A stretch of DNA of 64,000 nt, taken from Plotosus lineatus. Taxonomy: Eukaryota > Chordata > Actinopteri > Siluriformes > Plotosidae. This document shows positions 1 through 13,413 of the stretch, piece by piece. The stretch spans positions 45,571,080 to 45,635,079 of the forward strand of contig CM045729.1 of NCBI GenBank assembly GCA_024760905.1, read 5' to 3'. Position 1 is the first letter of the stretch; the number at the start of each line of letters is the position of its first letter. The position numbers were made by a program, and so were the translations under genes. The notes under the pieces were generated by a model. It saw only the letters and a program-made list of their open reading frames with translations, made no database searches and had not been told where the DNA came from.

Positions 1-1080
1 TGCTTTATATTCAAACAAGGTGAATAAATTAATGGTTTTATATTAAACATTAAGCATTATTGTTGTACAAAAAACTTTTTGTAATTGCTTTAATTATTAT
101 ATTATATATTTTTTTATTGTTATTAAAAGGATTATGTTCGAGTCACATTAACTGTGAGTAAGAAAGCAAATTAAAGTGTAAGAGATAAATGTTTGCAAAG
201 ATGAAATAAAGTGTGATTTGATTATTTATTCATTTATTTAGTGTGTCTCAATCCCTGGACCTTGTTTTCACTCCTATTGCAGCACAGGCAGATCCTTAAG
301 AAGGTTGGACTGATGTGTGTCTGTTTTTAATAAATATTGTCTCTAGTTTTAACTATTAATATGAAAGGTTTATTGTGCTTTTAAATTATTATTATTGATG
401 AATTGTTTTACAATCTGAAGAGATGATCTGATATGAGTGAAACCGAAATCTTTTTGTTGTTGTTGTTGTTGTTTGTTTGTTTGATTTTGTTTTTATTTAT
501 ATTCCTTGTCGGAACATAAAGATGCAGCTTTGTTACAAAAATGAACCAAAGTATGATTTCGGAAGTAACCTTTAAAAGAATGATTTTAATACGCAGAGTT
601 TTTTAATACATGGAGTTTCTCGGATATTAACAATGCCAGAAGACATTAACATCAGAGAATTTCATTTCGCTGCATTACTGTAAGTAGGTTTTATCTTTGC
701 AAATAAATAATCAAGTGTTTTGGTTTTTTCTCTTATTTGCTTGTTTGATGGAATACAATACATGCACTGCACTGAACCAGTAGCTCATATTGCTACAGAT
801 CATACTGTTTGGTTGCTTAGTGAGTCCAAATATATTGCTCTAAATAATTGTGTCAGTGTTCCATAAATCCCTGAGGTAAAAATAAATAAATAAGTATTAA
901 TAAAGATCTAATCAGTAATTTAATCATTCAAATTACTTAAGTGTAACCTAATTTTAATTGTTTGGCATTTCTTTTGAGTGCACCTGATCTATAGTTATTG
1001 TTGCCTTAATGTAGAATAATGCTGCCCAAATTTAATCAAAGGAAAATATTTATTATCTTTATCTATCTATTTAGGTCTAC
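1..1080. other. AT-rich unique sequence
   Basis: No coding exon, RNA gene or recognisable transposon was seen. A short (GTT)n run lies near 453-473. It may hold old degenerate repeats that cannot be recognised by eye. Confidence 0.5.
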
Positions 1081-1164
1081 ATCCAATCACGAGGAATGGA
1101 CATCGATCCCTGAAGCTTGAATGATGCTCATACAGGGATTGTCATGGCTGTGATCACAATGATC

Positions 1165-1394
1165 TACCATATGGTTTGCCAGGCCACATACGGACTCATT
1201 CACACCTACGGGCAATTTGGAACAGCCAATTAACCTACTGTGCATGTTTTTGGACTGTGGGAGGAAACCAGAGTACCCGGAGGAAACCCACACAAGCACA
1301 GGGACAACCCAAACAAGTCCCAGGCCTGGAATCGAACCCAGGCCTTCTTGCTGTGAGGCAGACGTGCTAACCACTACGCCACCTTGCCACCCTA
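1165..1394 (-). mobile_element. SINE-2 copy (tRNA-Val-like head)
   Basis: Read on the minus strand, a tRNA-like head with GTAGTGGTTAGCACGTCTGC and an internal B-box-like GGTTCGATTCC lies at the right edge. The typical body follows, with the fish-repeat words TTTCCTCCGGGTACTCTGG and CCACAGTCCAAAAACATGCA. The left (3') part is degraded. The head resembles tRNA-Val in its GTAGTGGTTA and CGCCTCACA arms. SINEs are non-autonomous and depend on LINE proteins. Confidence 0.75.
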
Positions 1395-1421
1395 TCTATC
1401 TAGTGATCTATATACAGTATA

Positions 1422-1730
1422 TCTTCTTCTTCTTTTCCTTTTGGCTGCTCCCTTCAGATCACCTCAGCAAATCATCTGCCTCCATCTCACCCGGTCCTCT
1501 GCATCGTCTTCTCTTATGCCAACTACCTTCATGTCCTACTTCACCACATCCATAAGTCTTCTCTTTGGTCTTCCTCTAGGCCTTCTGCCTGGTAGTTGCA
1601 ACCTCAGCATCCTACTATCAATATATTCACTATCCCTCCTCTGTACATGTCCAAACCATCTCAATCAATCTCGCCTTTCTGACTTTGTCTCCAAAACCTC
1701 TTGCATATGCTGTCCCTCTGATATACTCAT

Positions 1731-1731
<1 letters not shown>
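1422..1731 (-). mobile_element. RTE LINE, 5'-truncated 3' fragment
   Basis: Minus-strand sequence matches the C-terminal end and 3' tail of the RTE elements at 40559-43711 and 47914-50031. It includes the region coding for a block like RWFGHVQRRDSEYIG and the (GAA)n tail, here read as (TTC)n at 1422-1436. It is truncated at a point just inside the reverse-transcriptase C-terminal region. It contains frameshifts and is not coding. Confidence 0.85.
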
Positions 1732-1866
<135 letters not shown>

Positions 1867-1867
1867 T

Positions 1868-2180
1868 GGGTTGGGGGTTCTCCACGGGTTGTCACTGTTC
1901 CCCCAGTGCAGCTAATTGGGTTATCAGAGGTGTGCCATGTCTCCCACTGTCTATGGTGAGAGGTTTATGTAAAAGAACCATTTCTGACTTTCGTAAAGAG
2001 TAGCAGCATAGCCGTCAACGTGTTTCAGCCCATGGCTAAAGGGTTGTGTAAGGAAGGGCATCCAATGCAAAAATCTATGCCAAATCAAACATGCGAATCA
2101 TTAATATGACTTCCATGAACATGGAGGGATATGATTCACTGTGGTGACCCCTGAAAGGGAACAGCCGAAAGGAAACGAAT
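1868..2180 (+). mobile_element. SINE-1B copy, 5'-truncated, long RTE-type tail
   Basis: It starts inside the tRNA-like head (the GGGGGTTC B-box end). The SINE-1 body follows, with the words GTAAAAGAACCATT and CTGACTTTCG. The RTE-derived tail comes last, with GGAAGGGCATCC, TATGCCAAATCAAAC and GTGGTGACCCCTGAAAGGG. Between its RTE 5'UTR part and 3' part it keeps about 35 extra bases resembling the next stretch of the RTE 5'UTR, so it may be an earlier form of the 1B tail than the shorter copies. Confidence 0.8.
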
Positions 2181-2190
2181 ATATACATAA

Positions 2191-2222
2191 AATCTATCTA
2201 TCTATCTATCTATCTATCTATA
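2191..2222. repeat. (CTAT)n microsatellite
   Basis: About eight CTAT units lie between two tandemly placed SINE-1B copies. Confidence 0.95.
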
Positions 2223-2223
2223 T

Positions 2224-2528
2224 CGCTGATCCGAAGGTTGGGTGTTCAAGTCTCTCCACGAGGTTGTCACTGTCCTCCCAGTGCAGCTAACTGGGTTATC
2301 AAAGACTGACCATGTCTCTCACTATCTATGGTGAGAGGTTCATGTAAAAGAACCATTGCTGACTTTCGTAGAGAGTGGGCTGCAAAGCCATCATCGTGTT
2401 TCTGTCACTTGCTAAAAGGGTTATGTCAGGAAGGGCATCCGACATAAAAACCTATGCCAAATCAAATGTGCAAATTAGATGAGTGACTGTGGTGACCCCT
2501 GAAGAAGGGAAAAATCCGAAAGGAGAAG

Positions 2529-2530
<2 letters not shown>
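2224..2530 (+). mobile_element. SINE-1B copy
   Basis: A partial tRNA-Glu-like head (CGCTGATCCGAAGG then GTTCAAGTC), the SINE-1 body, and the short RTE-type tail ending GACCCCTGAAGAAGGGAAAA and (GA)-rich sequence. It runs straight into a (TG)n tract. Confidence 0.85.

Positions 2531-2560
<30 letters not shown>
2531..2560. repeat. (TG)n microsatellite
   Basis: About fifteen TG units directly follow the SINE-1B 3' end. Confidence 0.9.
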
Positions 2561-2563
<3 letters not shown>

Positions 2564-2683
2564 GTATATAAATTACTTTTATTTTTTATGATCAAAACAG
2601 CTTAAACGTGCTTTTTGTTACGCATTATGAAAGTCTAACCATGCTTCATTTTGCTTTTTTGTTTGTTTGGTTGTTTTTTTTGT

Positions 2684-2975
2684 AGGGTCACAAGGAGACT
2701 GGAACCCTACTCAGAGAACTTTGGACATAGACAGAAAACACTCTGAACAGCTCACCAGACCATTGCAAGGCCAACGCAGACACACAGCCATTCATACCTA
2801 GGGGAAATTGAAAATGTCCCCTTAGTCGAATGTGCATGTCTTTGGACTGTAGGAGGAAACTACAGGCCACAGAAGAAACCTAGCAAGCCCAAGTCAACTG
2901 ATAAACTCTACAAAGAAACAGTCTTGCTGAACATAGAACTTGAACTCAGATCCTTCCTCAAGTTGCTGTCCCATT
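2684..2975 (-). mobile_element. SINE-2 copy
   Basis: Minus-strand SINE-2 with the L2-type tail at the left (GGGTCACAAGGAGACTGG in plus orientation). The body word GGACTGTAGGAGGAAACT follows, and the degraded head lies at about 2940-2975. Confidence 0.75.
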
Positions 2976-3175
2976 TAACATATGAATATAAAATATAACA
3001 GTGACACTGTATGCTGACATGTTTCATTTAAAAATAATAAGGATTTTTGATCCTGATAGACTTCAAAACAACAGATTGTTTCTTTGTTATTAAAGAGGCT
3101 GATTCCAATGACTGCAGGAAAAAGAGTGCATCATGGGAAATCTGGCAAATTTATCTCAGGGCGAATACAATGACA

Positions 3176-3390
3176 AACAACTATTCACACCTATGGGTAA
3201 TTTTGAGTAGCCAATTGACTTAATGTGAAAGTATTTTAATTGTATAAGAAATCTAACTGTCCAATGGAAATGCACACAGGTGCAAAGAGACCATGCAAAC
3301 TCCACAGTGACAGGAGTCGACTTCAGGGTTTAAACTCAGAACCTTTTTGCCATGAGGCCGTAGTGCTAACCACCATGATGCCCTCCAAAG
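3176..3390 (-). mobile_element. SINE-2 copy, degraded
   Basis: Recognisable words include ACTATTCACACCTATGGG, CATGCAAACTCCACAGTGAC and CCATGAGGCCGTAGTGCTAA in plus orientation. Many substitutions suggest an old copy. Confidence 0.65.
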
Positions 3391-5115
3391 AGATTATTCC
3401 AAAAAGGACTGGTTATAGCTATTTGTATAGTAAGGAATGTAATGTTAGGTTCTTATAGCTGTCTTTTCAAGAGCCGTATTTGGTCAACATGACATCTGAT
3501 CGTATATGAACTCGTGGCCTGTGAGGCTGGTGGGCTATTAGTTATAAATGAGCAAAGGGAGTGGAATATCTGTCTAATTCTATCCACTGGATTATACGAA
3601 ATGTGGCCAATCACAGCAAAGTGGGTATTAAGATGGAAATCATTAATTATGAGTTATTTGCAGCATTTTGTAGCTGTTATCCTGAGATTTAAAATTATAC
3701 CAAATTTTCTAATATAATTGTCTAGTTTTGCAGTAACTAATCAAAACCTGCCTGAAATTTTCAGCATTTTAAGCCCACAACTTTGGAGAAAATTCCACTC
3801 AAGGTTCAATAAAGTATTAAATAATTTACCTATTTTGCTATGAGGGGTCCACCCAAATGTAGTATTTTTATTATTTTATTAAAATTCCTGATAAGGGATA
3901 AAAGAGTTCCCAATTACTTCTAGAACCAGTTGATTTGTGTTCACTTTTGGTTTAATACAGTGCACTAACTCCCTGGTTTTTCTCCTCCAGTGAGGTGCTT
4001 AGTAATGGTCTATGCAATGATAGCTCAGTAATAAGTAAGCCAATCAGGATGTGTGAATTCTCCTCCAGTGAGTATCAATAGAACAAGTATTAATGTTCGA
4101 TATGTATTTCTTATTTAGATAGACAGGCACCACATACAGGATGTATTCCTGCTTCGTGCGTAACAGTTCCTTTCAAATAAAGTTAAGGGGGGAAAAAAAT
4201 CCCGCTACTTTCGTCAACATTTTTCACAACTGATGTTATCTCAATCATTTGATAGCGGTTATGGAGTTTATAGAGTCAGGAAATTACCAAATTAAATGAT
4301 CATTAAAGACTGACGTCAAACTTGTAATCAAATAACCCATGAACAAATAATTTGATGGTGTATATTTTCAAAAATAGGCTTGTGTAAGTTTGATTACATG
4401 TACTCAGTTACTTCTGAACTCCAACAAACATATGACAATGAACTGGGAGTGTGTAGTTTGGGGGTTATCTACTTTTTAATTTTAGTTATACGACTAATAA
4501 TGTACAGCATACATCAGCACCGATTTTGCTTCCAACAGATTTCTGAATAACACATACCGAGAAAAGTGTGTTTACTTTGTTACAGCACTGTTGTATAGGG
4601 AGAAGGCAGAGCATGCTGTTACGATCACATAATTCAAATTTTCTTCCCAGCACTGTTTGTCTTCCTGTGAGAATTCTCCACCAAACAGGATTTTCTCAGG
4701 AACATAGTCATGAATGTTTAATTAGTTGCAGCTGGTATGAAATGTGTGCATCACTCATGCGATGTCTGGTGATACATTTACTTGCAAGCATGGATAACGC
4801 TCCATGTTTCTGTGGACATAAGCACCAAAATTGTTCAGTGACTATGTCTGATCAATTAATAAGTCATGGACCTTTCATTTTTTTACTTGTGCAATGAGCT
4901 TTTTCCCCACTCACTCTCCCTGCCTCTCTTATGAACTTTATTTAATGCTGTAGTAAACATTACAAATCTGATCTTATACTCATTGATACACATGTAGTAA
5001 CACTTTCTTCTATTATGCAATACTATTGTATTAAAATTTTGCAGCTCAATCAGTGGTCAGTAGCCAAATTTGATCCAATATTGATGTCTTTTTGTCTTTT
5101 AGCAACCAAGTGACA

Positions 5116-5116
<1 letters not shown>
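3391..5116. other. Unique AT-rich sequence, no feature seen
   Basis: No exon, transposon terminus or RNA gene was recognised on either strand. Short open frames here, such as 4568-4897, show no family resemblance and no credible splice context. Confidence 0.45.
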
Positions 5117-5174
<58 letters not shown>

Positions 5175-5220
5175 GTGTATATATATATGTATATATATAT
5201 GTGTATATATATATATATGT

Positions 5221-5254
<34 letters not shown>

Positions 5255-5270
5255 ACACACACATATATAT
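5117..5270. repeat. (TA)n-rich microsatellite with TG and CA interruptions
   Basis: About 150 bases of almost uninterrupted alternating AT with sporadic GTAT units. The RTE element at 5271 starts immediately after it, and TA repeats resume at its 3' end, so the LINE probably inserted into a TA microsatellite. Confidence 0.95.
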
Positions 5271-7169
<1,899 letters not shown>

Positions 7170-7290
7170 CTGGCCCTGCAATGCAGTGCCAAGTTGTACA
7201 GGGTGTAACTTTCACCTGAGTCTACTGAGATAGGCTCCAGCCTCTTCGCAAAGCTTAGCAGGATTAAGCAGCTAAGCAAATGAGCGAATT
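7170..7290 (+). mobile_element. L2-type SINE tail fragment
   Basis: Contains GATAGGCTCCAGCCTCTTCG and AGGATTAAGCAGC, words of the tail shared by SINE-1A and SINE-2. No head is present. Confidence 0.65.
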
Positions 7291-7315
7291 AATTAATTAT
7301 GAATCAGTTAATGGA

Positions 7316-7660
7316 GGGGCAGTGGTAACCCAGTGGTAAGGTACTGAATTACCAATCCTGAAGTCGGGGGTTAAAAGACCCACTGTCAACGGTTGTCACT
7401 GCCCCCCAGTGCAACTAAATGGTTATCGAAGGCTGGCCATGTCTCTCACTGTCTATGGTGCGAGGCTGTAAAAGAACCACTACTGACTTTTGAGTAGGCT
7501 GTATAGCCATCAGCCTTTTTTCACCCTGCAATGGCCTGGTGAGCTGTCCAGGATGTCCTCTGCCCTCGCCCAGAGTTGGCTGAGATGGGCGCCAGCCTCC
7601 CTGTGACCCTAAATAGGATTAAGCGGTTCAGAAAATGAATGAATGAATGAATGAATGAAT
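7316..7660 (+). mobile_element. SINE-1A copy
   Basis: A complete arrangement: tRNA-like head (GGCAGTGGTAACCCAGTGGT and a weak B box), the body with GTAAAAGAACCACT and CTGACTTTTG, then the L2-type tail from CCCTGCAATGGCCTGG to AGGATTAAGCGGTTCAG and a (GAAT)n end. Head to tail is about 345 bases. Another copy follows with no spacer. Confidence 0.9.
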
Positions 7661-8002
7661 GGGGTAGTGGTGGACTGATCTATGGTGCTTGATTATCAAT
7701 CGTAAGGTTATAAGGTTGGAGGTACAAGCCCTACTGTCAACGGTTGTCACTGCTGTCCCACCGCTGCAGCTAACCTTGTTATCGAAGGGCAGTCATGTCT
7801 CTCACTGTCTATAGTGAAAGGCTGTAAAAGAACCATTGATAACTTTCGTCAAGAGTAGCCTGCATAGCTGTCAGAATTTTTCTGCCCTGCAATGGCCTGG
7901 CAAGCTGTCCAGGATGTAATCTGCCCTCATGCAGAGTCAGCTGAGATGGCCGCCAGCATCTCTGCAACCATAATTAGAATTGAGTGGTTCAGAAAATGAA
8001 TG
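7661..8002 (+). mobile_element. SINE-1A copy, tandem to the previous one
   Basis: It begins GGGGTAGTGGTGGACTGATC directly after the (GAAT)n tail of the preceding copy. It has the same body and L2-type tail. The (GAAT)n tail of the first copy was probably the landing site. Confidence 0.88.
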
Positions 8003-8099
8003 TATCAGGGAATCAGTGAATAAATGCTATATGGTCTTATTTAGTGGGTGTTTCAGAAAGACTTGATCAAGTTCCCACACAATTTCAATGTTCCCACCT

Positions 8100-8204
<105 letters not shown>

Positions 8205-9384
8205 AGTGCTGTGCCAAAGTTTTTGCCCCTGACCAATTTCTGACATTTTTTGCACGGTTGTCACTGTCATCCATTTCAGATCCAAACCTAAATATTATAC
8301 AAAGATACAACACAAGTAAACACAAAATGCAGTTTTCAGTGTCAATTGCATTTATTAAGGTGAAAAAAATCATCTGAACCTACAAGGGCTCGTGTGAATA
8401 AGTAATTTCCCCCTAAACCTAATAGCTGGTTGAACCACCTTTTGCAGCAATAACTGCAGTTGAGCGTTTGCAATAAGAGGCGATGAGTCTTTCACATCAC
8501 TGTGATGGGATTATGGCCCACTTTTCTCTACAGAATTGTTTAAGATCAGCCAGATTGAAGAGTTTTCGGGTATGGATAGCCTTTTTTAAGGTCATGCTAC
8601 AGCATCTCATTAGGGTTCAGGTCGGGACTTTGACTAGGTCACTCCAAAACCATCATGTTGTTCTTTTTTAGCCATTCAGAAGTACAGGTTTGACGATTCA
8701 GTTATGAGACGATTCAATTCGAATCCCGATTTTTGCCTCTCAATTCAATTAAATTCAATTCGATTCATATGTGGATTCTAGTTTCATTTTCTGTAAAATG
8801 TGCACTTCAAATATATAAAGTAATAATTGTCTGAACTGGTTATTTAATACCATAATTCAACTACAATTATTAACATGTATCAAAACATGAAAATAAACAA
8901 ACATAACCTTTATTTGTTTCCAGTTTTCCACCAGTTACATATTGTGAATGTAATCTTAATCTACCATTGACAATGTCAGTTTCTGCATTCAGAGCAACAA
9001 TTCAACAACAAGTACTTGCTTCTCAGTTCTTACTTTTGGAATTTGCACAGATCAAATGCACATGTTAATTTTTAACCCAATTCACATTCACGCTGGAGTA
9101 TTTATATTTCAAATGTCAACTCAATAGCATAAAGATATTAAAGAACCAATCCTTAATCTTTAAGGACTCTGAACAAAGGTAATGTTTTCTTCCTAATGCT
9201 TAAACTATGAATATTAACAGTAAACAGTCATAACACAAATTCACTAATTTGTCAACACAGTCAAACAGATTGAATTAACATTCAACTAATTTAGCAATAA
9301 AAATTTCACAATAAATTATTGTAAAACTGTTACTGCTAAACTGTGTTAATGTGTTGTGAATAATACTTGTTGATAACTTGATAT

Positions 9385-10643
9385 TCAAATCTGGAAGTTC
9401 TTTTTAAGGAATATCATCCTGTCAATATGTTTCCACTTTAATGCAGCCCTCTGTGCTGTGATCACATCTCCTGCACTTGAAAAATCTCTCTCAGATGGGA
9501 CTGAAGTGGCTGGTATGCACAAAATGGATTTAGCAAACTTTGGCAGCAGTGGGTAAGTGGAATCGGAACCATTGTTTCAACATGAACTGTCTTTGCTCAC
9601 CGTGTCGGCTAACTTTCGGGTTTGACATCGATGTCAATTGTCTTGTTGTCAATTGTCAAGATGTTTGATGTTTGATGTTTGTTGTGATGTGTATGATGTT
9701 TGCAGATGACATTGTGATCTGTAGTGAGAGCAGAGAACAAGTGCAGGAAAATCTAGAGAGGTGGAGGTATGCCCTGGAAAGGAGAGGAATGAAGGTTAGC
9801 CTCAGAAAATCAGAATACATGTGTGAATGAGAAGGACCCAGGAGGAACGGTGATGTTACAGGGAACAGAGATAACCAAGGTGGAGGATTTTAAGTACTTA
9901 GGCTCAACAATCCAGAGCAATGGAGAGTGTGGAAAAGAGGTGAAGAAGCGTGTGCAGGCAGGTTGGAATGGTTGGAGAAAAGTGTCCGGTGTGATGTGCG
10001 ATAGGACAGTGTCAGCAAGAATGAAGGGAAAAGTGTACAAGATGGTGGTGAGGCCAGCGATGTTGTATGGATTAGAAACAGTGGCGCTGAGGAAAAGGCA
10101 GGAGGCAGAGCTGGAGGTAGCAGAGATGAAAATGTTGAGGTTCTCTCTGTGAGTAACGAGGATGGATAGGATCAGAAATGAGTATATCAGAGAGACAGCC
10201 CACGTAAGATGTTTTGGAGACAAAGTCAGAGAGGCTAGATTGAGATGGTTTGGACATGTACAGAGGAGGGATAGTGAGTCTATTGGCAGTAGGATGCTGA
10301 GGTTGGAACTACCAGGCAGAAGGCCTCGAGGAAGACCAAAGAAGACATGAAGGTCATTGGAGTCAGAAAAGAAGATGCGGAGGACAGGGTGAGGTGGAGG
10401 CGGATAATTTGCTGTGGCGACCCCTGAAGGGAGCAGCCGAAAGTAAAAGAAGAAGAAGAAGTCAATTGTCTTGTGATGACGACGAATGTGATTCTGCAGA
10501 TTAGTTGTGTTGCCATGCTCAGGGAATTTCATCTCGCAAAGTCTGCACAAAACTTGTTTCTTGTCTCGGGGTTGCAAGAAATGAGCCCAAACTGGGCTTT
10601 TCTGTGCCGCTGCCGGCTTGACGAATTCAGCAGCAATCGCCAT
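9385..10643 (-). pseudogene. hAT transposase relic: BED finger plus C-terminal dimerisation region
   Basis: Minus strand. From 10643, MAIAAEFVKPAAAQKSPVW begins a BED zinc finger with VLCRLCEMKFPEHGNTTNLQ and HIRRHH (C-x2-C, H-x4-H spacing). After the LINE insertion, at about 9555-9385, another frame reads IPATSVPSERDFSSAGDVIT then AALKWKHIDRMIFLKKNFQI and a stop, the hAT C-terminal dimerisation motif. The whole RNase H-like catalytic core is missing, so this is an internally deleted, non-autonomous element. The family resembles ZBED-type transposases. Confidence 0.88.
9647..10460 (+). mobile_element. RTE LINE, 5'-truncated, inserted in the hAT
   Basis: A 14-bp target duplication, GTCAATTGTCTTGT, lies at 9633-9646 and 10461-10474. 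The LINE begins near 9697 at the FADD-coding segment (MMFADDIVICSES) and runs to the 3' end with an (AAG)n tail. About 50 bases at the 5' junction are repeats of GTCAATTGTC and GATGTTT, which look like slippage or template-jump filler. This is the third level of the nest. Confidence 0.9.
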
Positions 10644-11314
10644 TTTTGTTTTTGCGAAGTCTTGTTCCTCACGATATTTCCATAGCAACGGAAAAAAATG
10701 GCGGCACCCATTGACAATTGTAAGATGTCATTTCAGGGTTATTTTATAGCTTTTTGTGAATCCTTTGTTGCTTTACATGAATCGATAAAAAATCGTAAAA
10801 ACACAAAATAAATCGATTTTAAAATCACGTTTGAAAATAGATCGATTTATTAGTAAATCGATTTATCGTCACACCTCTATTCAGAAGTGGACTTGCTGGT
10901 GTGCTTTGGATCATTGACTTGCTGCAGAACTCATATGCGCTTTAGCTTGTGGTCTCGAACTGATGGAGGAGCATTCTTCGACAGAATTCATGGTTCCATT
11001 AATCATGACAAATCGCCCAAGTCCTGAAGCAGCAAAGCAGGCCCAGATCATCACACTTCCATCATCATGTTTGACTGGTGGCACGATGTTCTTTTTATCA
11101 AATGGAGTGTTGCTTTGCACCAGATGTAACGGGATGCATTTCTCCCAAAAAGTTCAACTTTAGTTTCATCAGTCCAGAGGACATTATCCCAAAATTTTGG
11201 GGGATAATCAAGCTGATTCTTGGCAAAAGTGAGTTGTGCCTTGATATTGTTTTTTGTCAACAGTGGCTTTTGCTTCGGAACTCTTCCAAAGATGCCATTT
11301 TTGCCTCGTGTCTG

Positions 11315-11447
11315 GACGTGGTGAAGGAGGACATGGCAGTTGGTGTAAGCGAAGAAGATGCAGAGGATAGGGTGAGATGGAGGCAGATGATTTGCTGTGG
11401 TGACCCCTGAAGGGAAAAGCCAAAAGGAAAAGAAGAAGAAGAAGAAG
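11315..11447 (+). mobile_element. RTE LINE 3'-end fragment inserted in Tc1
   Basis: About 130 bases matching the very 3' end of the RTE family (GACGTGGTGAAGGAGGACAT through TGACCCCTGAAGGGAAAAGC and an AAG-rich tail). It interrupts the Tc1 transposase frame between STIRK and the next block. The target duplication is short or eroded (a possible GTCT at both edges). Confidence 0.85.
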
Positions 11448-12151
11448 TCTTTCTGATGGTGGAGTCATGAACATTGACATTAACTGAGGCAGGTGAGGCT
11501 TGTAGTTGTTTAGAAGGGGTTTTTGAATCCTTTGTGACTTCTTCGGTTAGTCTGCGCTGTGCTCTTGGAGTAATTTTGGTAGGTCGACCGCTTCTGGGAA
11601 GGGTCACCACTGTGCCATGCCTTCGCCATTTATGGATAATGGCTCTGGCAGTGGTCTTCTGGAGTCCCAAATATTTACCAATGACTTTGTATCCTTTCCC
11701 AGACTGAGACATCTCTATAATCTTCTTTTTTGTTTGCTCTTGAAGCTCACTGGATAGCGGCATGATGATGTGTGTCCAGTATGGCCTACCTCACCTTGTC
11801 AAGACAGGTTTTATGTTTGGAATCTCCTGATTGGAAATGTCTGGCAGCAATCAGGCCTGGGTGTGGCCATAAAACTGAACTCAGTTTTCCCCAGTAATAG
11901 GATTAATCACAATTACCTCACCTTTTAACGGGGGGGGGCTGTTATTTTTTCACAGATTGTCATGTAGGTTTGGATAGGATTTTTCTTTTAACAATTAAAA
12001 TCACAACAGGAAAACTGTATTTTTTGAATATGTACTTGGGTTATCTTTATGTAAGGTTTAAATTTGTTTGATGATCTGAAAAAGTTAAGTATGACAAAGG
12101 TGCAAAAAAGTAAGAAATCTTTGGCTCAGCACTGTATATGACATGGATTTA

Positions 12152-12290
12152 AAACTAGGGTTCACATAGTGAAAGAGTGGTTCAGGGAGAATGAGGAAGC
12201 ATTTTCACCCATGAACTGGTACTACAGCGTCCTGACCTTATCCATACTGACAGTCTTTGGGATGTGCTAGAGATGATTTTTGGAGTGGTC
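12152..12290 (+). pseudogene. Fossil of a different Tc1-like transposase (C-terminal part)
   Basis: The plus strand reads approximately VKEWFRENEEAFSPMNW, then a frame with SVLTLSILTVFG that corresponds to the SPDLNPIE-LWDVLE block when small changes are allowed. This matches the usual C-terminal region of fish Tc1-like transposases (substrate region around the last catalytic residue). It lies just outside the 8204-12134 element, so that element may have landed in an older Tc1. Confidence 0.6.
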
Positions 12291-13413
12291 AGATTTTTAA
12301 ATTTTTTTTTTCCCCCCTTATTATCAATGAATCCAACTCAGATCGCATAAATTTTGATGTTGCCTAAGCTAAACAGTGTCAAGGCACTGTAATTAGCGTC
12401 AAAAGTAGTCCAACAAAATATGAGAGTGCGACGTCTTTGGTACAACAGTGCACAGTATGATTTAATAATTTACTTTAAACCAACCCAGAATTGCTACAGT
12501 GACCTATAGTGGTTAAAAACAATTGAGATGCAAACAACAATCTACCATTGGCAGGTACCAACTACTTGTGTGTATCCTAAACAGTAGTACAGGTCATGGG
12601 AGTTGAACTTTAGCAATTATGTCCCTCTGAGCTTTCCTCTTGACTTCATTCGTGATCTTGCTCCTCTGTCCAAAAAAAAAAAAAAAGATCTCACAACTTA
12701 TGGTCGATAATCGTCTGACAGCCAAATTGCCTGAAGGGATTCCATGTCCCTTTTTTTCTATACAACAAGCCAATTTGTTTGGTCACTATCCCTTTTTATA
12801 ACCCAGCACCCCCTTTCTGCTTTCATATTCAGAAATGGGAAAGAAATTTTTATTTGGAACAGTCTCTTTCTATACCTCTGAAGTGTCTTTATTCTTCCTT
12901 CACCACTGGAGCTCTCATCTTAGAATATGGTGTTACCTTTTCCCCATTGTAGCCAATTACCTACTCCCACTCCAGGGACTCTCCAAGAACCCTACTGTGA
13001 TAACATTGTGCCAAGTTCAAGATGGTGTCGTTGGAAACCATAGCAACTACAGGCAACCATGTAGATCTAAGGAGGAGGATGAAAGGATGATTAAAATGGT
13101 CTTTTACATCTTAACAAAGGGTCAGATTTAACCCTGTCTTATATTTGTTTGAATTTATTGCACTAAAATTCTTGATGGTGAATTAAAGAAGTGGAGCTCA
13201 AGGAGATTTTTTTTAATGTGATTTTACATCAATCTAGCAGCCTATGTCAACAAATAAAAATCATAAATTATTTCACATTTCTGAAAAGTTGCTGAGCTGT
13301 TTTCCAATGTAAAAATGTACCGTTTTATCTTCATTTCATTAAGATTTGATAGACAGGATGACGAAGAATGAGAAAGAGGAACAAAGATACCCAGAAGTAC
13401 AATTTCAGACTCG
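12291..13413. other. Unique sequence, no feature seen
   Basis: It contains a poly(A) run near 12671-12685 and otherwise ordinary AT-rich sequence. The small open frame at 12835-13131 is not recognised and lacks supporting context. Confidence 0.45.

Larger units (their letters stand above)
8683..10879 (-). mobile_element. hAT transposon inserted in the Tc1 element
   Basis: An 8-bp target duplication, TTCAGAAG, lies at 8675-8682 and 10880-10887. Imperfect inverted ends are TACAGGTTTGACGAT (left) and, read inward from the right, TAGAGGTGTGACGAT. The 8-bp duplication and the termini identify hAT. Inside are remnants of a BED-finger transposase and a later RTE LINE insertion (9647-10460). Removing the target copy restores a continuous Tc1 frame. 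The subterminal regions are rich in ATCGATTT-like motifs. Confidence 0.93.
8400..11763 (-). pseudogene. Tc1-like transposase, interrupted
   Basis: DNA cut-and-paste transposase relic. The N-terminal part (11763 down to about 11449) starts MPLSSELQEQTKKKIIEMSQ and has the paired-type helix-turn-helix, with GLQKTTARAIIHKWRRHGTV and GRPTKITPRAQRRL. After the LINE insertion come LTFAKNQLDYPPKFWDNVLW, TDETKVELFG (first catalytic D) and, after a frameshift, VMIWACFAASG. On the far side of the hAT, down to about 8400, are NDPKHTSKSTSEW and SQSPDLNPNE (last catalytic acidic residue region). Several stops and frameshifts are present as well as both insertions, so it is dead. Confidence 0.93.

Noticed and set aside
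9810..10688. 292-codon minus-strand open frame
   Set aside because: A chimera: the first about 75 codons are the hAT BED finger, the rest is antisense RTE sequence after the insertion point. Not a real fusion protein.
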